Part shown: positions 55,651-64,000 of the stretch, piece by piece | How positions within the stretch are numbered: position 1 is the first letter of the stretch | How the letters are laid out: every line of letters starts with the position of its first letter | Origin: Actinomycetota bacterium | GTDB lineage: Bacteria; Actinomycetota; Nitriliruptoria; Nitriliruptorales; Nitriliruptoraceae | DNA: 64,000 bases | Assembly (NCBI GenBank): GCA_019347575.1 | Contig: JAHWKY010000028.1 | Location: 1 to 64,000 of the forward strand | Reading direction: 5' to 3' | The notes under the pieces: model-generated | Told to the model about the DNA's origin: nothing | The model's input: only the letters and a program-made list of their open reading frames with translations | Database searches by the model: none | Made by a program: the position numbers and the translations under genes

Positions 55651-57576
55651 ATGAACGCGCGGCTGACGAGGACGATCCGCAGCGCCATCGACATCGGCCT
55701 GCTCGTCGGGGCGTACGTTCTCGCGTTCGAGCTGCGCTTCGAGTTCGACGTGCCGCAGGACATGGTGACCCGGCTGGTCCTCACCCTGCCCTACGTCGTG
55801 CTGCTCAAGTACCTGCTGCTGCACGCCTGGCAGGTGGACCGCTACTCCTGGCGCTACACCAGCCTCGGCGAGGTGCTCGGCATCGCCTGGGCCATGGCGA
55901 TGGCGACCGGGATCCTGATGATCTTGCGTTCGTTCGCCCCCGCTCTCGGCGATGCCGCTCCCGCCGCGCGTCACCTGCTGATCCCCTGGGGCGTCCTCGG
56001 CATCGACGTCATGCTGGTCACGATCCTGCTCATCGGCGCCCGCGCCGCCCGCCGCATGCAGGTCGAGCGTCGCGAGCGCGTCAGCCACCGCATGTCCGAG
56101 GAGTCGAGTCGGGCCCTGCTGATCGGAGCGGGGCGGGCCGGTGTGCTCGTCGCGCGCGAGCTGACGTCCCACCCCGACCTGGGCTACCGCCCCCTCGGGT
56201 TCGTGGACGACGACCCGGCCAAGCAGCGCGCCCTGATCCACGGTGTCCCGGTGCTGGGCACGACCGCCGACCTGCCCGATCTGGTGCGCGAGCACGCCGT
56301 CGACGAGGCCATCATCACCATGGCCAACGTGTCGCGCGAGGACATCCGCCGGATCGTGGAGCTGTGCGACGAACTCGACCTGCCCACCAAGATCGTCCCC
56401 GGCCTCTACGAGATCGTCGACGGTCAGGTCAGCCTGTCGCGGATCCGACCGGTCGCGATCGAGGACCTGCTGGGTCGCGACCCCGTGGATCTCGACATCT
56501 CCGCGATCGAGTCGATCGTCGCGGACGATGTCGTGGTGGTCACCGGCGCCGGGGGGAGCATCGGCGCCGAGCTGTGCCGCCAGCTCGCGCGGTTCCGGCC
56601 CCGCCAGCTCGTGCTGGTCGAACGTGCCGAGAACGCGCTGTTCGACATCCACCGCGACCTCGGAGCAGCGTTCCCCGAGCTCGATGTGGTGCCGTGCATC
56701 GCGGACGTGTGCGACACCGAGCGCATCGATCAGGTGCTGCTGCACCACCGACCCACCACCGTGTTCCACGCCGCGGCGCACAAGCACGTGCCGATGATGG
56801 AGGCGAACGCGGGTGAGGCCGTCAAGAACAACATCGCCGGCACGCGCACCTTGGCCGACCTCGCGCTCGAGCGGGGGGTGCACCGGTTCGTGCTCATCTC
56901 CAGCGACAAGGCGGTCAACCCCACCTCGGTGATGGGAGCGACCAAGCGCGTGGCAGAGCGCTACGTGCAGCACCTCGCGAGCACGTCCGGGCGGCCCTAC
57001 GTCAGCGTCCGCTTCGGCAACGTGCTGGGTTCCGCTGGCAGCGTCATCCCGATCTTCAACGAGCAGATCGCCGCGGGGGGGCCGGTCACGGTGACCGATG
57101 CCGCGATGCAGCGCTACTTCATGACCATCCCCGAGGCGGCCAAGCTCGTGCTCCAGGCGGCGGCGATCGGAGAGCCGGGCGAGATCCTCGTGCTGGACAT
57201 GGGTGACCCCGTCCGGATCGTCGACCTCGCGGAGGATCTCATCCGCCTGTCGGGCTTCACCCGTGACGAGATCGAGATCGAGTTCACCGGCCTGCGCCCC
57301 GGCGAGAAGATGTTCGAGGAGATCGCCCTCGACGAGGAGCACGCCACCCGGACACGCCATCCCAAGGTCTGGATCGGCCACTCCCCGGAGGCCGAGTGGT
57401 CGACGGTCGAGGAGGACCTGGTCGCCATCCTCGCGCTCGAGGACACGGTCGACCCCGAGCCGGTGCGTGAGGTCCTGCGTCGGATCGTGCCCGAGTACGA
57501 CCCCGACCCGATCCGCACCACCGACGTTACCGACGTCACCGACGTCGGAGCCGGCGAGGGCTCACGTCGGGACTGA
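55651..57576 (+). CDS. Nucleotide-sugar 4,6-dehydratase, CapD/WbpM/PglF family
   Basis: A 641-residue membrane enzyme of the usual length. Four N-terminal transmembrane helices (about 10-135) are followed by a CoA-binding-like Rossmann domain (LLIGAGRAGVLVARELTSHP) and the catalytic SDR domain (about 285-570): VVTGAGGSIGAELCRQL, AAHKHVPMME, LISSDKAVNPTSVMGATKR with the catalytic triad variant of this family, and SVRFGNVLGSAGSVIP. It makes the UDP-4-keto-6-deoxy sugar used by a PglE-like aminotransferase. The last residues are a short TDV repeat encoded by ACCGACGT units. Confidence 0.92.
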   Translation: MNARLTRTIRSAIDIGLLVGAYVLAFELRFEFDVPQDMVTRLVLTLPYVVLLKYLLLHAWQVDRYSWRYTSLGEVLGIAWAMAMATGILMILRSFAPALGDAAPAARHLLIPWGVLGIDVMLVTILLIGARAARRMQVERRERVSHRMSEESSRALLIGAGRAGVLVARELTSHPDLGYRPLGFVDDDPAKQRALIHGVPVLGTTADLPDLVREHAVDEAIITMANVSREDIRRIVELCDELDLPTKIVPGLYEIVDGQVSLSRIRPVAIEDLLGRDPVDLDISAIESIVADDVVVVTGAGGSIGAELCRQLARFRPRQLVLVERAENALFDIHRDLGAAFPELDVVPCIADVCDTERIDQVLLHHRPTTVFHAAAHKHVPMMEANAGEAVKNNIAGTRTLADLALERGVHRFVLISSDKAVNPTSVMGATKRVAERYVQHLASTSGRPYVSVRFGNVLGSAGSVIPIFNEQIAAGGPVTVTDAAMQRYFMTIPEAAKLVLQAAAIGEPGEILVLDMGDPVRIVDLAEDLIRLSGFTRDEIEIEFTGLRPGEKMFEEIALDEEHATRTRHPKVWIGHSPEAEWSTVEEDLVAILALEDTVDPEPVREVLRRIVPEYDPDPIRTTDVTDVTDVGAGEGSRRD

Positions 57577-57579
57577 CCC

Positions 57580-59865
57580 TCACCACGGGCTCGTCAGCCA
57601 GTCCGATACCCGACGCAGCAGCGGCTTGCTGAACCGCACGCGCACGTGCACGTCGGCGGTCGCCGCCCCGACCAGCCTCGCCCGCCCGTCCTCGACCTCG
57701 ATGGTCACGGGGTCGCCGTCGCCGAGCGCGCCCATGCCCTCGCCGCTGCCGCCGCCCGCGACCGTCGCCTCGGCGATCTGCCAGCCGTCGGGCGCTTCGA
57801 TCGTCAGGTCGAGGTGGTCGGGGATGGCCTTGGCCTGCCGCCACCACGTCAGCTCGTAGGTCAGGTCCCCGCCCTCGGCGGTGAGCTGCACGTCGCCGTC
57901 GAAGCTCACCTCGAACCAGTTCTCCGACTCCGACGGGGTCTCGAGGAAGTGATCGATGGCGTGCTCGCCGTGGATCCGTCCCGTGCCCAGCGGCACCGTG
58001 CCGTCCGGCCCGGTCGCTCCGCGGACGGCGACCTCCTCGGGAGTCCAGACCGTGAACCAGGTCCGGTTGAGTCCGGGCGGGCCCTCGAAGCACGCGTTCT
58101 CGGCCGTCCCGACGAGGCAGTTGCCGATGATGTACAGGTCCATCCCCGACCGGGGCAGCGGGTTGACCACCGTCGTGCGCACCGTCGCCTCGCGCCAGGC
58201 ACTCGCGGTGCCGTCGGCGCCGGGCACGAGGGTCAGCCGGTACGTGCCGCTGATGCGGTGGCCGAGGTGGACATCCTGCTTGCCGCCGGTCGCGTTGTTC
58301 GCGGTGACCGCCAGCAGATCCGATGTCGGGGCGCCAGCTACGGCGGGGGTCGGGGCGTCGAGCTTGCCGGCGATGCCGAGCGCCTCGAACGCCGCCTGCT
58401 CCTCCTCGTCGCGGCTGAACAGCTGGAGGTGACGGCCCGCGGCGGCGAGTGCCAGCTGGTCGCCCACCGCGACGCCGTCCCAGCCACCGCCGAGCAGCGT
58501 GTCGAAGACGGCCTGCGCGAACGCCTGGCTGTAGACCCGCCGGACCTCACTGTGTTCCGACCCGGCGATCTCGTAGATGTCGATCAGGGCGACGTCGGCA
58601 ACTGCCGCCGGCGGCACACGGCGTGGGAGCGGCCGCCGGGGATCGATGGCCTCGTCCGGCAGTTCGAGCGGTCCGATGACCGACATCAGCTGCTCGGCGC
58701 CGATCGGATCCACCGCGATGACGCCGTCGAGGCGGTCGCCGGTGCGGTCCTCGTACAGGTCCAGGATGACCTCGGCGGTCGTGGGCAGGTCAGGGTCGAC
58801 GTTGACGTTGCTGAAGAAGCCCGCTGCGGCGACGTGGCCGTAGCGGGCCTCGAACTCCGGGGAGGTCGGGACCGTGTCGGTGTGATCGCCGGTGAGGAAG
58901 CCGGGCTCGTCGATGGGGTCGAGCGTGCGCTTCGCGATCGCCTCATCGAGCGCCTCGTGGACCTGCGGCTCGGTCAGCTCCAGGCGCCCGCGGTCGGCGC
59001 TGAGGACCGCGATGAAGCCGAGCAGCCCGCCGGTGCCACGTAGCTCGCCGTTGCTCTGCATCGCGAGCAGGTAGCGGCGCGGACCGTCGGCTCCGAGGAA
59101 CGGCGGCAGCGCGGTGGTGACGAGCCGGCCGTGCTCGAGGGTGCGAAGGGCCTCGTCGGCGAGCTGCAGCGCGGTGGCACGGCCGTCGCGGACGATACCG
59201 GGCACCCATGTGGCCGGGACCGCGGCGAGGTCGGCGCGCGCCGCTCGCAACGCGTCGACGGGCAGGTCCCCGAGCGCGGCGTCCGCCTCGCGCAGGGGGG
59301 CGAGGTCGACCACCCCGTCCGACACCGACACCCGCAACGCCCCGTCCTCGCCGACCAGCACCTCGGCGTCGTCGAGCGCGGCCTCGCCGACCGCGACGGC
59401 CGCGGCTCCGACGTCCACGACGCGTCGGAAGGTCTCGGTGCTGCGGCCGACCAGCGGGACCGCCCCGACCGCCGACCAGATCGGACCGTCGGTGCGGTCG
59501 CGCGCATCCGCCATGCGCCCCCTGGCGCGAGCGACCTCCTGCCGTGCCGTTTCGAGGTCGACGTCGGCCATCGCGGTGCGGGCGTTGGCGATCGCGGTCC
59601 TCGCGTCGAGCAGGGCCGATCGCGCGGCGAGCGTGTCGAGCAGCAGCAGCACCGCGGCGACGGCGACCAGCACGGCGACCGCCACGATGCCGACGCGCCA
59701 GCGGCGCCGTCGGACGAGGTGCTGACGACGCAGCTCGCGCCGGGACGGGCGTCGGGGCGTCGGGGCGCTCCCGGTCGGTGCCACCGCGGGTGGGCCGCTC
59801 CGTGCCGGCTCGGTGTGTGCAGTCTCGGCGCGCGGCGGATCGGCGCGCGGGTGCTCGCCGGTCAC
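57580..59865 (-). CDS. DUF4012 domain membrane protein
   Basis: A 761-residue protein with a disordered basic/Pro-rich cytoplasmic N-terminus, one transmembrane helix (about 62-82, VGIVAVAVLVAVAAVLLLLD), a coiled-coil-like Ala-rich region (85-230), and a large DUF4012 domain carrying YLLAMQSNGELRGTGGLLGF. DUF4012 proteins are common in actinobacterial polysaccharide loci; their activity is unknown. The GTG overlaps the stop of the sugar transferase gene (GTGA), so the two are coupled. Its stop is 3 bases from the convergent CapD-like gene. Confidence 0.88.
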   Translation of the reverse strand: MTGEHPRADPPRAETAHTEPARSGPPAVAPTGSAPTPRRPSRRELRRQHLVRRRRWRVGIVAVAVLVAVAAVLLLLDTLAARSALLDARTAIANARTAMADVDLETARQEVARARGRMADARDRTDGPIWSAVGAVPLVGRSTETFRRVVDVGAAAVAVGEAALDDAEVLVGEDGALRVSVSDGVVDLAPLREADAALGDLPVDALRAARADLAAVPATWVPGIVRDGRATALQLADEALRTLEHGRLVTTALPPFLGADGPRRYLLAMQSNGELRGTGGLLGFIAVLSADRGRLELTEPQVHEALDEAIAKRTLDPIDEPGFLTGDHTDTVPTSPEFEARYGHVAAAGFFSNVNVDPDLPTTAEVILDLYEDRTGDRLDGVIAVDPIGAEQLMSVIGPLELPDEAIDPRRPLPRRVPPAAVADVALIDIYEIAGSEHSEVRRVYSQAFAQAVFDTLLGGGWDGVAVGDQLALAAAGRHLQLFSRDEEEQAAFEALGIAGKLDAPTPAVAGAPTSDLLAVTANNATGGKQDVHLGHRISGTYRLTLVPGADGTASAWREATVRTTVVNPLPRSGMDLYIIGNCLVGTAENACFEGPPGLNRTWFTVWTPEEVAVRGATGPDGTVPLGTGRIHGEHAIDHFLETPSESENWFEVSFDGDVQLTAEGGDLTYELTWWRQAKAIPDHLDLTIEAPDGWQIAEATVAGGGSGEGMGALGDGDPVTIEVEDGRARLVGAATADVHVRVRFSKPLLRRVSDWLTSPW

Positions 59866-60494
59866 CGGGCGCTGCCGCCGTGCTCGCCGCTGCCGCGGAA
59901 GCGCTCCGAGGTGGCGTGGCCGGGCTGGCGCACGCCGCGGCGCGTCAGCACCGCGACGAGCGTTCGCGCCAGGATCCGCACGTCGAGCCAGAACGAGCGC
60001 TCCTCCACGTACCTCACGTCGAGCGCCAAGCGCTCCTCCCAGTCCAGCGCGTTGCGGCCCTCGACCTGGGCGAGGCCGGTGATGCCGGGAGGCACCTCGT
60101 GACGGCGGGCTTGCTCCGGGCTGTACAGGTCGAGGTACTCGGGCAGCAGCGGCCGCGGGCCGACCAGGCTCATCTCGCCGGTGAACACGTGCCACAGCTC
60201 GGGCAGCTCGTCGAGGCTGGTCGCGCGCAGGAACCGCCCGACGCCCGTCAGCCGCTGCTCGTCGGGCAGCAGCTCGCCGTCGTCGCCCCGCTTCAGCGTC
60301 ATCGTGCGGAACTTCACCAGCCGGAACGGCTCGCCGTGGAGGCCGGGGCGCTGCTGGACGAAGAACACCGGTCGACCCATCGTGACCAGGATCGCGATGC
60401 TGATGGCCACGAGCAGCGGTGAGGTGACCACGAGCAGCAGGCTCGCGACGGTGACGTCGCGGACGCGCGCGGCGGAGAGCGGGGTGGTTGTCAT
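59862..60494 (-). CDS. PglC/WecP-like polyprenyl-phosphate sugar-1-phosphate transferase
   Basis: A 210-residue monotopic transferase of the bacterial sugar transferase family (PF02397). The N-terminal re-entrant membrane helix (about 15-38) is followed by FVQQRPGLHGEPFRLVKFRTM, the catalytic pair D95-E96 in SLDELPELWHVFTGEMSLVGPRP, and PGITGLAQVEGRNALDW. It would move a sugar-1-phosphate from UDP-sugar to undecaprenyl phosphate, starting a lipid-linked glycan. ATG at 60494 is preceded by TAGGCT-GCGCCCCG with no Shine-Dalgarno, implying a leaderless mRNA. Confidence 0.9.
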   Translation of the reverse strand: MTTTPLSAARVRDVTVASLLLVVTSPLLVAISIAILVTMGRPVFFVQQRPGLHGEPFRLVKFRTMTLKRGDDGELLPDEQRLTGVGRFLRATSLDELPELWHVFTGEMSLVGPRPLLPEYLDLYSPEQARRHEVPPGITGLAQVEGRNALDWEERLALDVRYVEERSFWLDVRILARTLVAVLTRRGVRQPGHATSERFRGSGEHGGSAR

Positions 60495-60502
60495 CGGGGC
60501 GC

Positions 60503-60508
60503 AGCCTA
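60503..60508 (-). promoter_or_regulatory. -10 box of the sugar transferase gene
   Basis: TAGGCT on the minus strand, 8 bases before the ATG. The spacer GCGCCCCG is identical to that of the DegT gene. Confidence 0.5.
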
Positions 60509-60597
60509 CGATGCGGGGCGTCGAGACCGGACGCACGCCGAGGCCACCCTGGCCGACCGACCGTGGCCCGGCTGACCGCGGTCGTCCGCACTCTCGG

Positions 60598-60603
60598 TAG
60601 GTT
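60598..60603 (+). promoter_or_regulatory. Candidate -10 box of the ScyD/CWB2 gene
   Basis: TAGGTT, 87 bases upstream of the ATG. The same hexamer precedes the other CWB2 gene. Confidence 0.4.
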
Positions 60604-60689
60604 CCACCCGATCCACCGAAAAGGCTGGGTGCGTGATCCGCCCCAGTGGAGACGACGGCTCCGACGAGGGGCCCTCATGGAGGGATGAC

Positions 60690-63299
60690 ATGCAACTGCG
60701 CCGTGTATCCCGGCTACCCGTGCTGGTGAGCGTGCTCGCGCTCGCGATGGCGCTGCTCCCAGCGACCTTGGCGGGTGCCGATCAGCACATCGACGTGATC
60801 GCCGACGGACTCAACAACCCACGGGGCGTGTTCGCGCTGCCTGGCCCCGATATCGACGCAGAGGCCAACCGCGCCGAGTTCTACGTGGCGGAGGCTGGCG
60901 TGGGCGGTGACCCCGCGGATGAGGGAGCCGCGTGCATCCAGCCCGATCCCGACGAGCCGGACTTCCAACTGTGCCGTGACGACACCGGCCACGTCACCCA
61001 AGTGGACGTCCCGCTGGTGGGCGATGCCGCGGTGACGCGCATCGCCAACCTGCCCTCCTACGACGGCGGCGACGAGCCCGGGACCCCGGACGAGAACGAG
61101 AACGGCTGGTTCGCGACCGGACCGCACGACGTGTGGCTGGGCGACGACGGCTGGATCTACACCCCGATCGGGCTCGGAGCCAACCCCGAGATGCGCCCCG
61201 ACGACCCCGCCTGGAACCTCTTCGGCACGCTGCAAGCGGTCGATCCCGCCGGAGCCGACCCCGACAACAACAACGAGACCGTCGCCGACCTCGCCGACTA
61301 CGAGGCGAACAACAACCCCGACGAGAGCGAGGAGCCGGACTCCAACCCCTACTCGGTGTACGCCGGCGCCGCACTGACGCAGCAGGAGGTCCTGGCCGTC
61401 GACGCGGGCGGCAACGACGTGCTCCAGATGCTGTTCGACTCGTGCACCCCGGACACGTGCCCGACCGGTCCCGAGGCCTGGCCGCTCGACTCCAGCGCGG
61501 ACACCGCGGAGATCGACACCGCGGCGGTGCTGCCGCCGATCCCGGCGTTCGCTCCGGACTTCTTCGACGCCCCGCCGGGTACCCCGTTCTCGGCGCAGCC
61601 GGTCCCGACCCAGATCCGTCCTGACCCCGCCGACCCCGACAACTACCTCGTCGGTCAGTTGGGTGGCTTCGCCGCTCCCGCAGGCTCCGCCAACGTGTGG
61701 AACCTCACGGAGACCGAGAGCGGTGATCCCGCCTTCGACCTGACCGTTCGCCAAGACGGGCTCAGCAGCATCATCGACGTCGAGGTCGGACCCGACGGGA
61801 TGCTGTACGTGCTGCAGATCTTCGAGGGCTCGCTGATCGACGCCGAGTTCGGCGGCAACTTCTCCGGGTCGCTGATCCGCATCAACGAGAGCGGCCACCG
61901 CGAGGTGCTGCTCGGCGGTGAGGACCTGATGGCGCCCGGCGGCATGGCCTTCGGAGCCGACGGCGACCTGTACATCACCAACTGCAGCGTGTGCCCCGGT
62001 GATGACCTCGCCGAGCCGGGCGAGATGACCGGTGAGCTGATCCGGTTCAACGATCCGCTCACGGCGGAGCCGATCTTCACGATCGTGGACGACGAGGCCG
62101 ACACGGAGGAAGATCAGCCGATCGTGGTCGACGTCACCGAGAACGACTCCCCGAGCGACGAGCTCGAGGTAGAACGGGTGACGTGGTCGCCGAACGCGGC
62201 GACGCAGACCGGCAGCATCCTCTACCAGCCGAAGGCGCATTTCCGCGGCACGGACACCGTGTACTACGAGGTCTGTCACGAGTCGGGTGTGTGCGCGACC
62301 GGTGTCTTGACGGTGACGGTCGACGAGACGGAGACCGACCGCTTCGACGGCGATGACCGGACGGCGACCGCCATCCGGGTCTCACGCTCGGTGTTCCCCC
62401 ACGGGGCGGACACCGTGGTGATCGCACGTCGGGGTCAGGAGGCGCCGGGTCTGTACGCCGACGCCCTGGCCGGCAGCGTGCTCGCACACCTCGTCGATGC
62501 TCCGGTCCTGCTGACCGCCAGCGACGGCCTCGACGGTCGTACCGCTGCCGAGATCAACCGTCTCGGCGCGACCCAGGCCTACGTGCTCGGCGAGGTGGAC
62601 GCCATCCACCCCGCGGTCATCGGTGGCTTGGCGGAGCAGACGACGATCGGTGACGAGGACAACGTCACCCGGGTCGGCGGTATCGACCGGTTCGAGACCG
62701 CGGAGGAGATCAAGGCCGAGATCGAGGACATCACGGGCGAGTCGGCCGAGAACGTCTACGTGGCAGAGGGTCAGGATCCTGACCCGCTCCGCGGCTTCCC
62801 CGATCCGCTGTCGGTGTCGTACCTCGCCGCCCACCAGGTCCAGCCGATCCTGCTGGTGAGGACGGACGAGACGACGCAGCCGACGGCACGCGCCCTCCAG
62901 GGCGTGGCGAACGCGACGATCGTCGGTGGTGAGGTCGCGGTGAACGCCAACGTCGAGGCGCAGATCGACTCGATCGTCGGTGACGTCGATCGGCTCGACG
63001 GGGTGGACCGTTACCACACCGCGCAGCTGGTCGCTGACCTGGCCATCGATGCCGGCCTGAACGACGACTTCCTGTGGCTGGCGACCGGCAAGAACTGGCC
63101 GGACGCCCTTGCCGCCGGACCTGCCGTCGCACGGGATGGCTCGATCCTGATGCTCATCGATCCGTTCGACGCGAGCTTCAGCGACGAGACCTTCGACTAC
63201 ATCGAGGACCACAAGCCGTTCACGGATGTGGACCTGCTGGGTGGCTTCGCCGCCATCCCGGAGGAGATGGAGGAACAGGTCCAAGCGGCCATCTCCTAG
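60690..63299 (+). CDS. Secreted ScyD/ScyE-family beta-propeller with cadherin-like and CWB2 domains
   Basis: An 869-residue surface protein. ATG at 60690 follows GGAGGG and begins a signal peptide (RLPVLVSVLALAMALLPATLAGA). Residues about 30-475 are a ScyD/ScyE-type propeller (VIADGLNNPRGVFALPGP, GPHDVWLGDDGWIYTPIG, VEVGPDGMLYVLQI, GGMAFGADGDLYITN). Residues about 480-550 form a cadherin-like tandem Ig domain (ADTEEDQPIVVDVTENDSP, YQPKAHFRGTDTVYYEVC). The C-terminal 310 residues are three CWB2 repeats (DRFDGDDRTATAIRVS, RVGGIDRFETAEEI, DRLDGVDRYHTAQ) that hold it on the wall. A perfect terminator follows. Confidence 0.88.
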   Translation: MQLRRVSRLPVLVSVLALAMALLPATLAGADQHIDVIADGLNNPRGVFALPGPDIDAEANRAEFYVAEAGVGGDPADEGAACIQPDPDEPDFQLCRDDTGHVTQVDVPLVGDAAVTRIANLPSYDGGDEPGTPDENENGWFATGPHDVWLGDDGWIYTPIGLGANPEMRPDDPAWNLFGTLQAVDPAGADPDNNNETVADLADYEANNNPDESEEPDSNPYSVYAGAALTQQEVLAVDAGGNDVLQMLFDSCTPDTCPTGPEAWPLDSSADTAEIDTAAVLPPIPAFAPDFFDAPPGTPFSAQPVPTQIRPDPADPDNYLVGQLGGFAAPAGSANVWNLTETESGDPAFDLTVRQDGLSSIIDVEVGPDGMLYVLQIFEGSLIDAEFGGNFSGSLIRINESGHREVLLGGEDLMAPGGMAFGADGDLYITNCSVCPGDDLAEPGEMTGELIRFNDPLTAEPIFTIVDDEADTEEDQPIVVDVTENDSPSDELEVERVTWSPNAATQTGSILYQPKAHFRGTDTVYYEVCHESGVCATGVLTVTVDETETDRFDGDDRTATAIRVSRSVFPHGADTVVIARRGQEAPGLYADALAGSVLAHLVDAPVLLTASDGLDGRTAAEINRLGATQAYVLGEVDAIHPAVIGGLAEQTTIGDEDNVTRVGGIDRFETAEEIKAEIEDITGESAENVYVAEGQDPDPLRGFPDPLSVSYLAAHQVQPILLVRTDETTQPTARALQGVANATIVGGEVAVNANVEAQIDSIVGDVDRLDGVDRYHTAQLVADLAIDAGLNDDFLWLATGKNWPDALAAGPAVARDGSILMLIDPFDASFSDETFDYIEDHKPFTDVDLLGGFAAIPEEMEEQVQAAIS

Positions 63300-63320
63300 T
63301 CCCTGACACCTACACGCAGG

Positions 63321-63346
63321 AGGGCCGGCCCCACGGGGCCGGCCCT
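63321..63346 (+). terminator. Terminator of the ScyD/CWB2 gene
   Basis: AGGGCCGGCCCC and GGGGCCGGCCCT are exact inverted arms around AC, followed by a TT and GC-rich sequence, 21 bases after the stop. Confidence 0.7.
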
Positions 63347-63421
63347 TCCGCGTGGGATGGCTGGCCCGCCCCCGCCCGGCGCCCCGTCCGCCGGAGGCCT
63401 CGGCCCACCCCCGTCCCCGCC

Positions 63422-63477
63422 CCCCGCTCCGTGGAGGGTTGTGCTCACATGTGAGGCCAGGTCTCCACGCAGCGGGG
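63422..63477. repeat. 56-bp palindromic repeat, copy 7
   Basis: Full copy in inverted orientation relative to copy 5; the two differ at one base of 56. It lies between the ScyD/CWB2 gene and the next plus-strand gene. Confidence 0.92.
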
Positions 63478-63550
63478 GATGCGGGGCGCGGGGACGATGA
63501 TGCCCCGCCCATCGGCTTGACTGGGGGCGGCAGCGGACGAGGCCGGTGAC

Positions 63551-64000
63551 GTGAGTGCTCTGGCGGGGCGGGTGCGCGGGGTGCGGGCGCAGCTCGTCGT
63601 CGCGGTCGTCGGCACCAACCTCGCCATGGCGACGATCGGCTTCCTGTCGAACTTCGTCGCCCCGGCCGTGCTCCCGCAGGTGCCGCGCCCCGTGCAGGTC
63701 CTGACCTTCGTGGCCATCACGGTCGTCGCCGTCCCGCTCGAGGTCGCCTACGTCACGTGGCTGACCCGCCCCGTCGCGGACTGGGCGCGGACGCGAGAGC
63801 CGATGCCGGCCGACACGGCGCGGAGCGTACTCAGCCTGCCGTGGCGACTGGCCAAGGCGAGCTCGATCGCGTGGACCATCGCCGCGGCCCTGTTCGGTGG
63901 CCTCGGCCTGGCCATGGATGCCAGCTTCGGCGACGCGCTCCGTGCCGACACCGCCGTGTTCGCCGCTGGACTGACGACCGCGGCGTTGGTCTACCTCGTC
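63551..64000 (+). CDS. N-terminal membrane region of a larger protein (possible sensor or cyclase), partial
   Basis: 150 residues in frame to the right edge. At least three hydrophobic segments are visible (AVVGTNLAMATIGFLSNFVA, TFVAITVVAVPLEVAYVTWL, IAWTIAAALFGGLGLAM) and a fourth is starting. After the second is LTRPVADWARTREPMP, a HAMP-like entry, and a similar arrangement occurs in the membrane part of actinobacterial adenylate/guanylate cyclases. The catalytic part is outside the window, so only a multi-pass membrane protein is certain. GTG start, weak Shine-Dalgarno (GAGG). Confidence 0.6.
   Translation, partial: MSALAGRVRGVRAQLVVAVVGTNLAMATIGFLSNFVAPAVLPQVPRPVQVLTFVAITVVAVPLEVAYVTWLTRPVADWARTREPMPADTARSVLSLPWRLAKASSIAWTIAAALFGGLGLAMDASFGDALRADTAVFAAGLTTAALVYLV

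Noticed and set aside
59866-60678. Upstream extension of the DUF4012 frame across the sugar transferase gene
   Set aside because: The extra 271 residues are a shadow of the sugar transferase gene; the GTG at 59865 overlapping its stop is a better start.

Overview
The window is 64 kb of high-GC chromosomal DNA (hand counts of 60-base lines in coding regions reach about 78% G+C) with dense genes, many GTG starts and many GTGA stop/start overlaps. The gene content is actinobacterial: a Tad-type pilus locus, the fhaA-fhaB-pstP-rodA-pbpA-pknB cell-wall signalling operon, PspC/LiaF-type envelope stress genes, cell-wall-binding repeat 2 (CWB2) surface proteins, an LCP protein, a DUF4012 protein and stand-alone LigD-like domains. 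Together these suggest a deep-branching actinobacterium, possibly class Nitriliruptoria; that placement is an inference from gene content.

Layout. 1-4.1 kb: Tad pilus operon (CpaF end, TadB, TadC, a Flp-like peptide, three TadE/TadG-like proteins). 4.1-5.5 kb: a two-domain DUF427 protein divergent from a CsoR copper repressor and a CopZ-like chaperone. 5.5-11 kb: a CWB2 protein, a peroxiredoxin-like protein, a cyclic-nucleotide-binding protein, a visibly less GC-rich two-gene patch, and a secreted LVIVD-repeat protein. 11-20.7 kb: a double-module CocE hydrolase, a methyltransferase, split LigD phosphoesterase and polymerase genes, prs with an MBL hydrolase, and an ArsR/DUF5937 regulator divergent from a small gene. 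20.7-21.3 kb: short palindromic repeats and tRNA-Leu(CAG). 21.3-28.6 kb: the FHA/phosphatase/RodA/PBP/PknB operon. 28.6-42.7 kb: a PGRP-type amidase, a ferredoxin reductase, a membrane patatin, a MOSC protein, a two-component system facing a PspC-LiaF gene across a large palindrome, redoxin, metallopeptidase, UspA and LarE. 42.7-52.7 kb: a ferredoxin-MBL protein, a second CocE hydrolase, LCP plus lipoprotein, a C39-peptidase-like protein with an N-terminal LQRxxGNxAV tag, and an MMPL transporter. 52.9-60.5 kb: PPi-type phosphofructokinase followed by a glycan module (DegT aminotransferase, CapD/PglF dehydratase, DUF4012 protein, PglC-like sugar transferase). 60.6-64 kb: a ScyD/CWB2 surface protein and the start of a membrane protein.

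Much of the window serves the cell surface: pilus assembly, peptidoglycan synthesis and hydrolysis under Ser/Thr kinase control, envelope-stress sensing, secreted hydrolases and a lipid-linked sugar pathway.

The most unusual signals are non-coding. A 56-bp nested palindrome occurs seven times with a conserved mismatch in its outer stem. A different inverted repeat lies just upstream of both CocE genes in the same gene-relative orientation. A two-hairpin element of about 80 bp occurs twice with compensatory stem changes. A 42-bp near-perfect palindrome sits between the two PspC operons. The coding gene that most merits attention is the tagged C39-peptidase-like protein at 48.3-50.3 kb.
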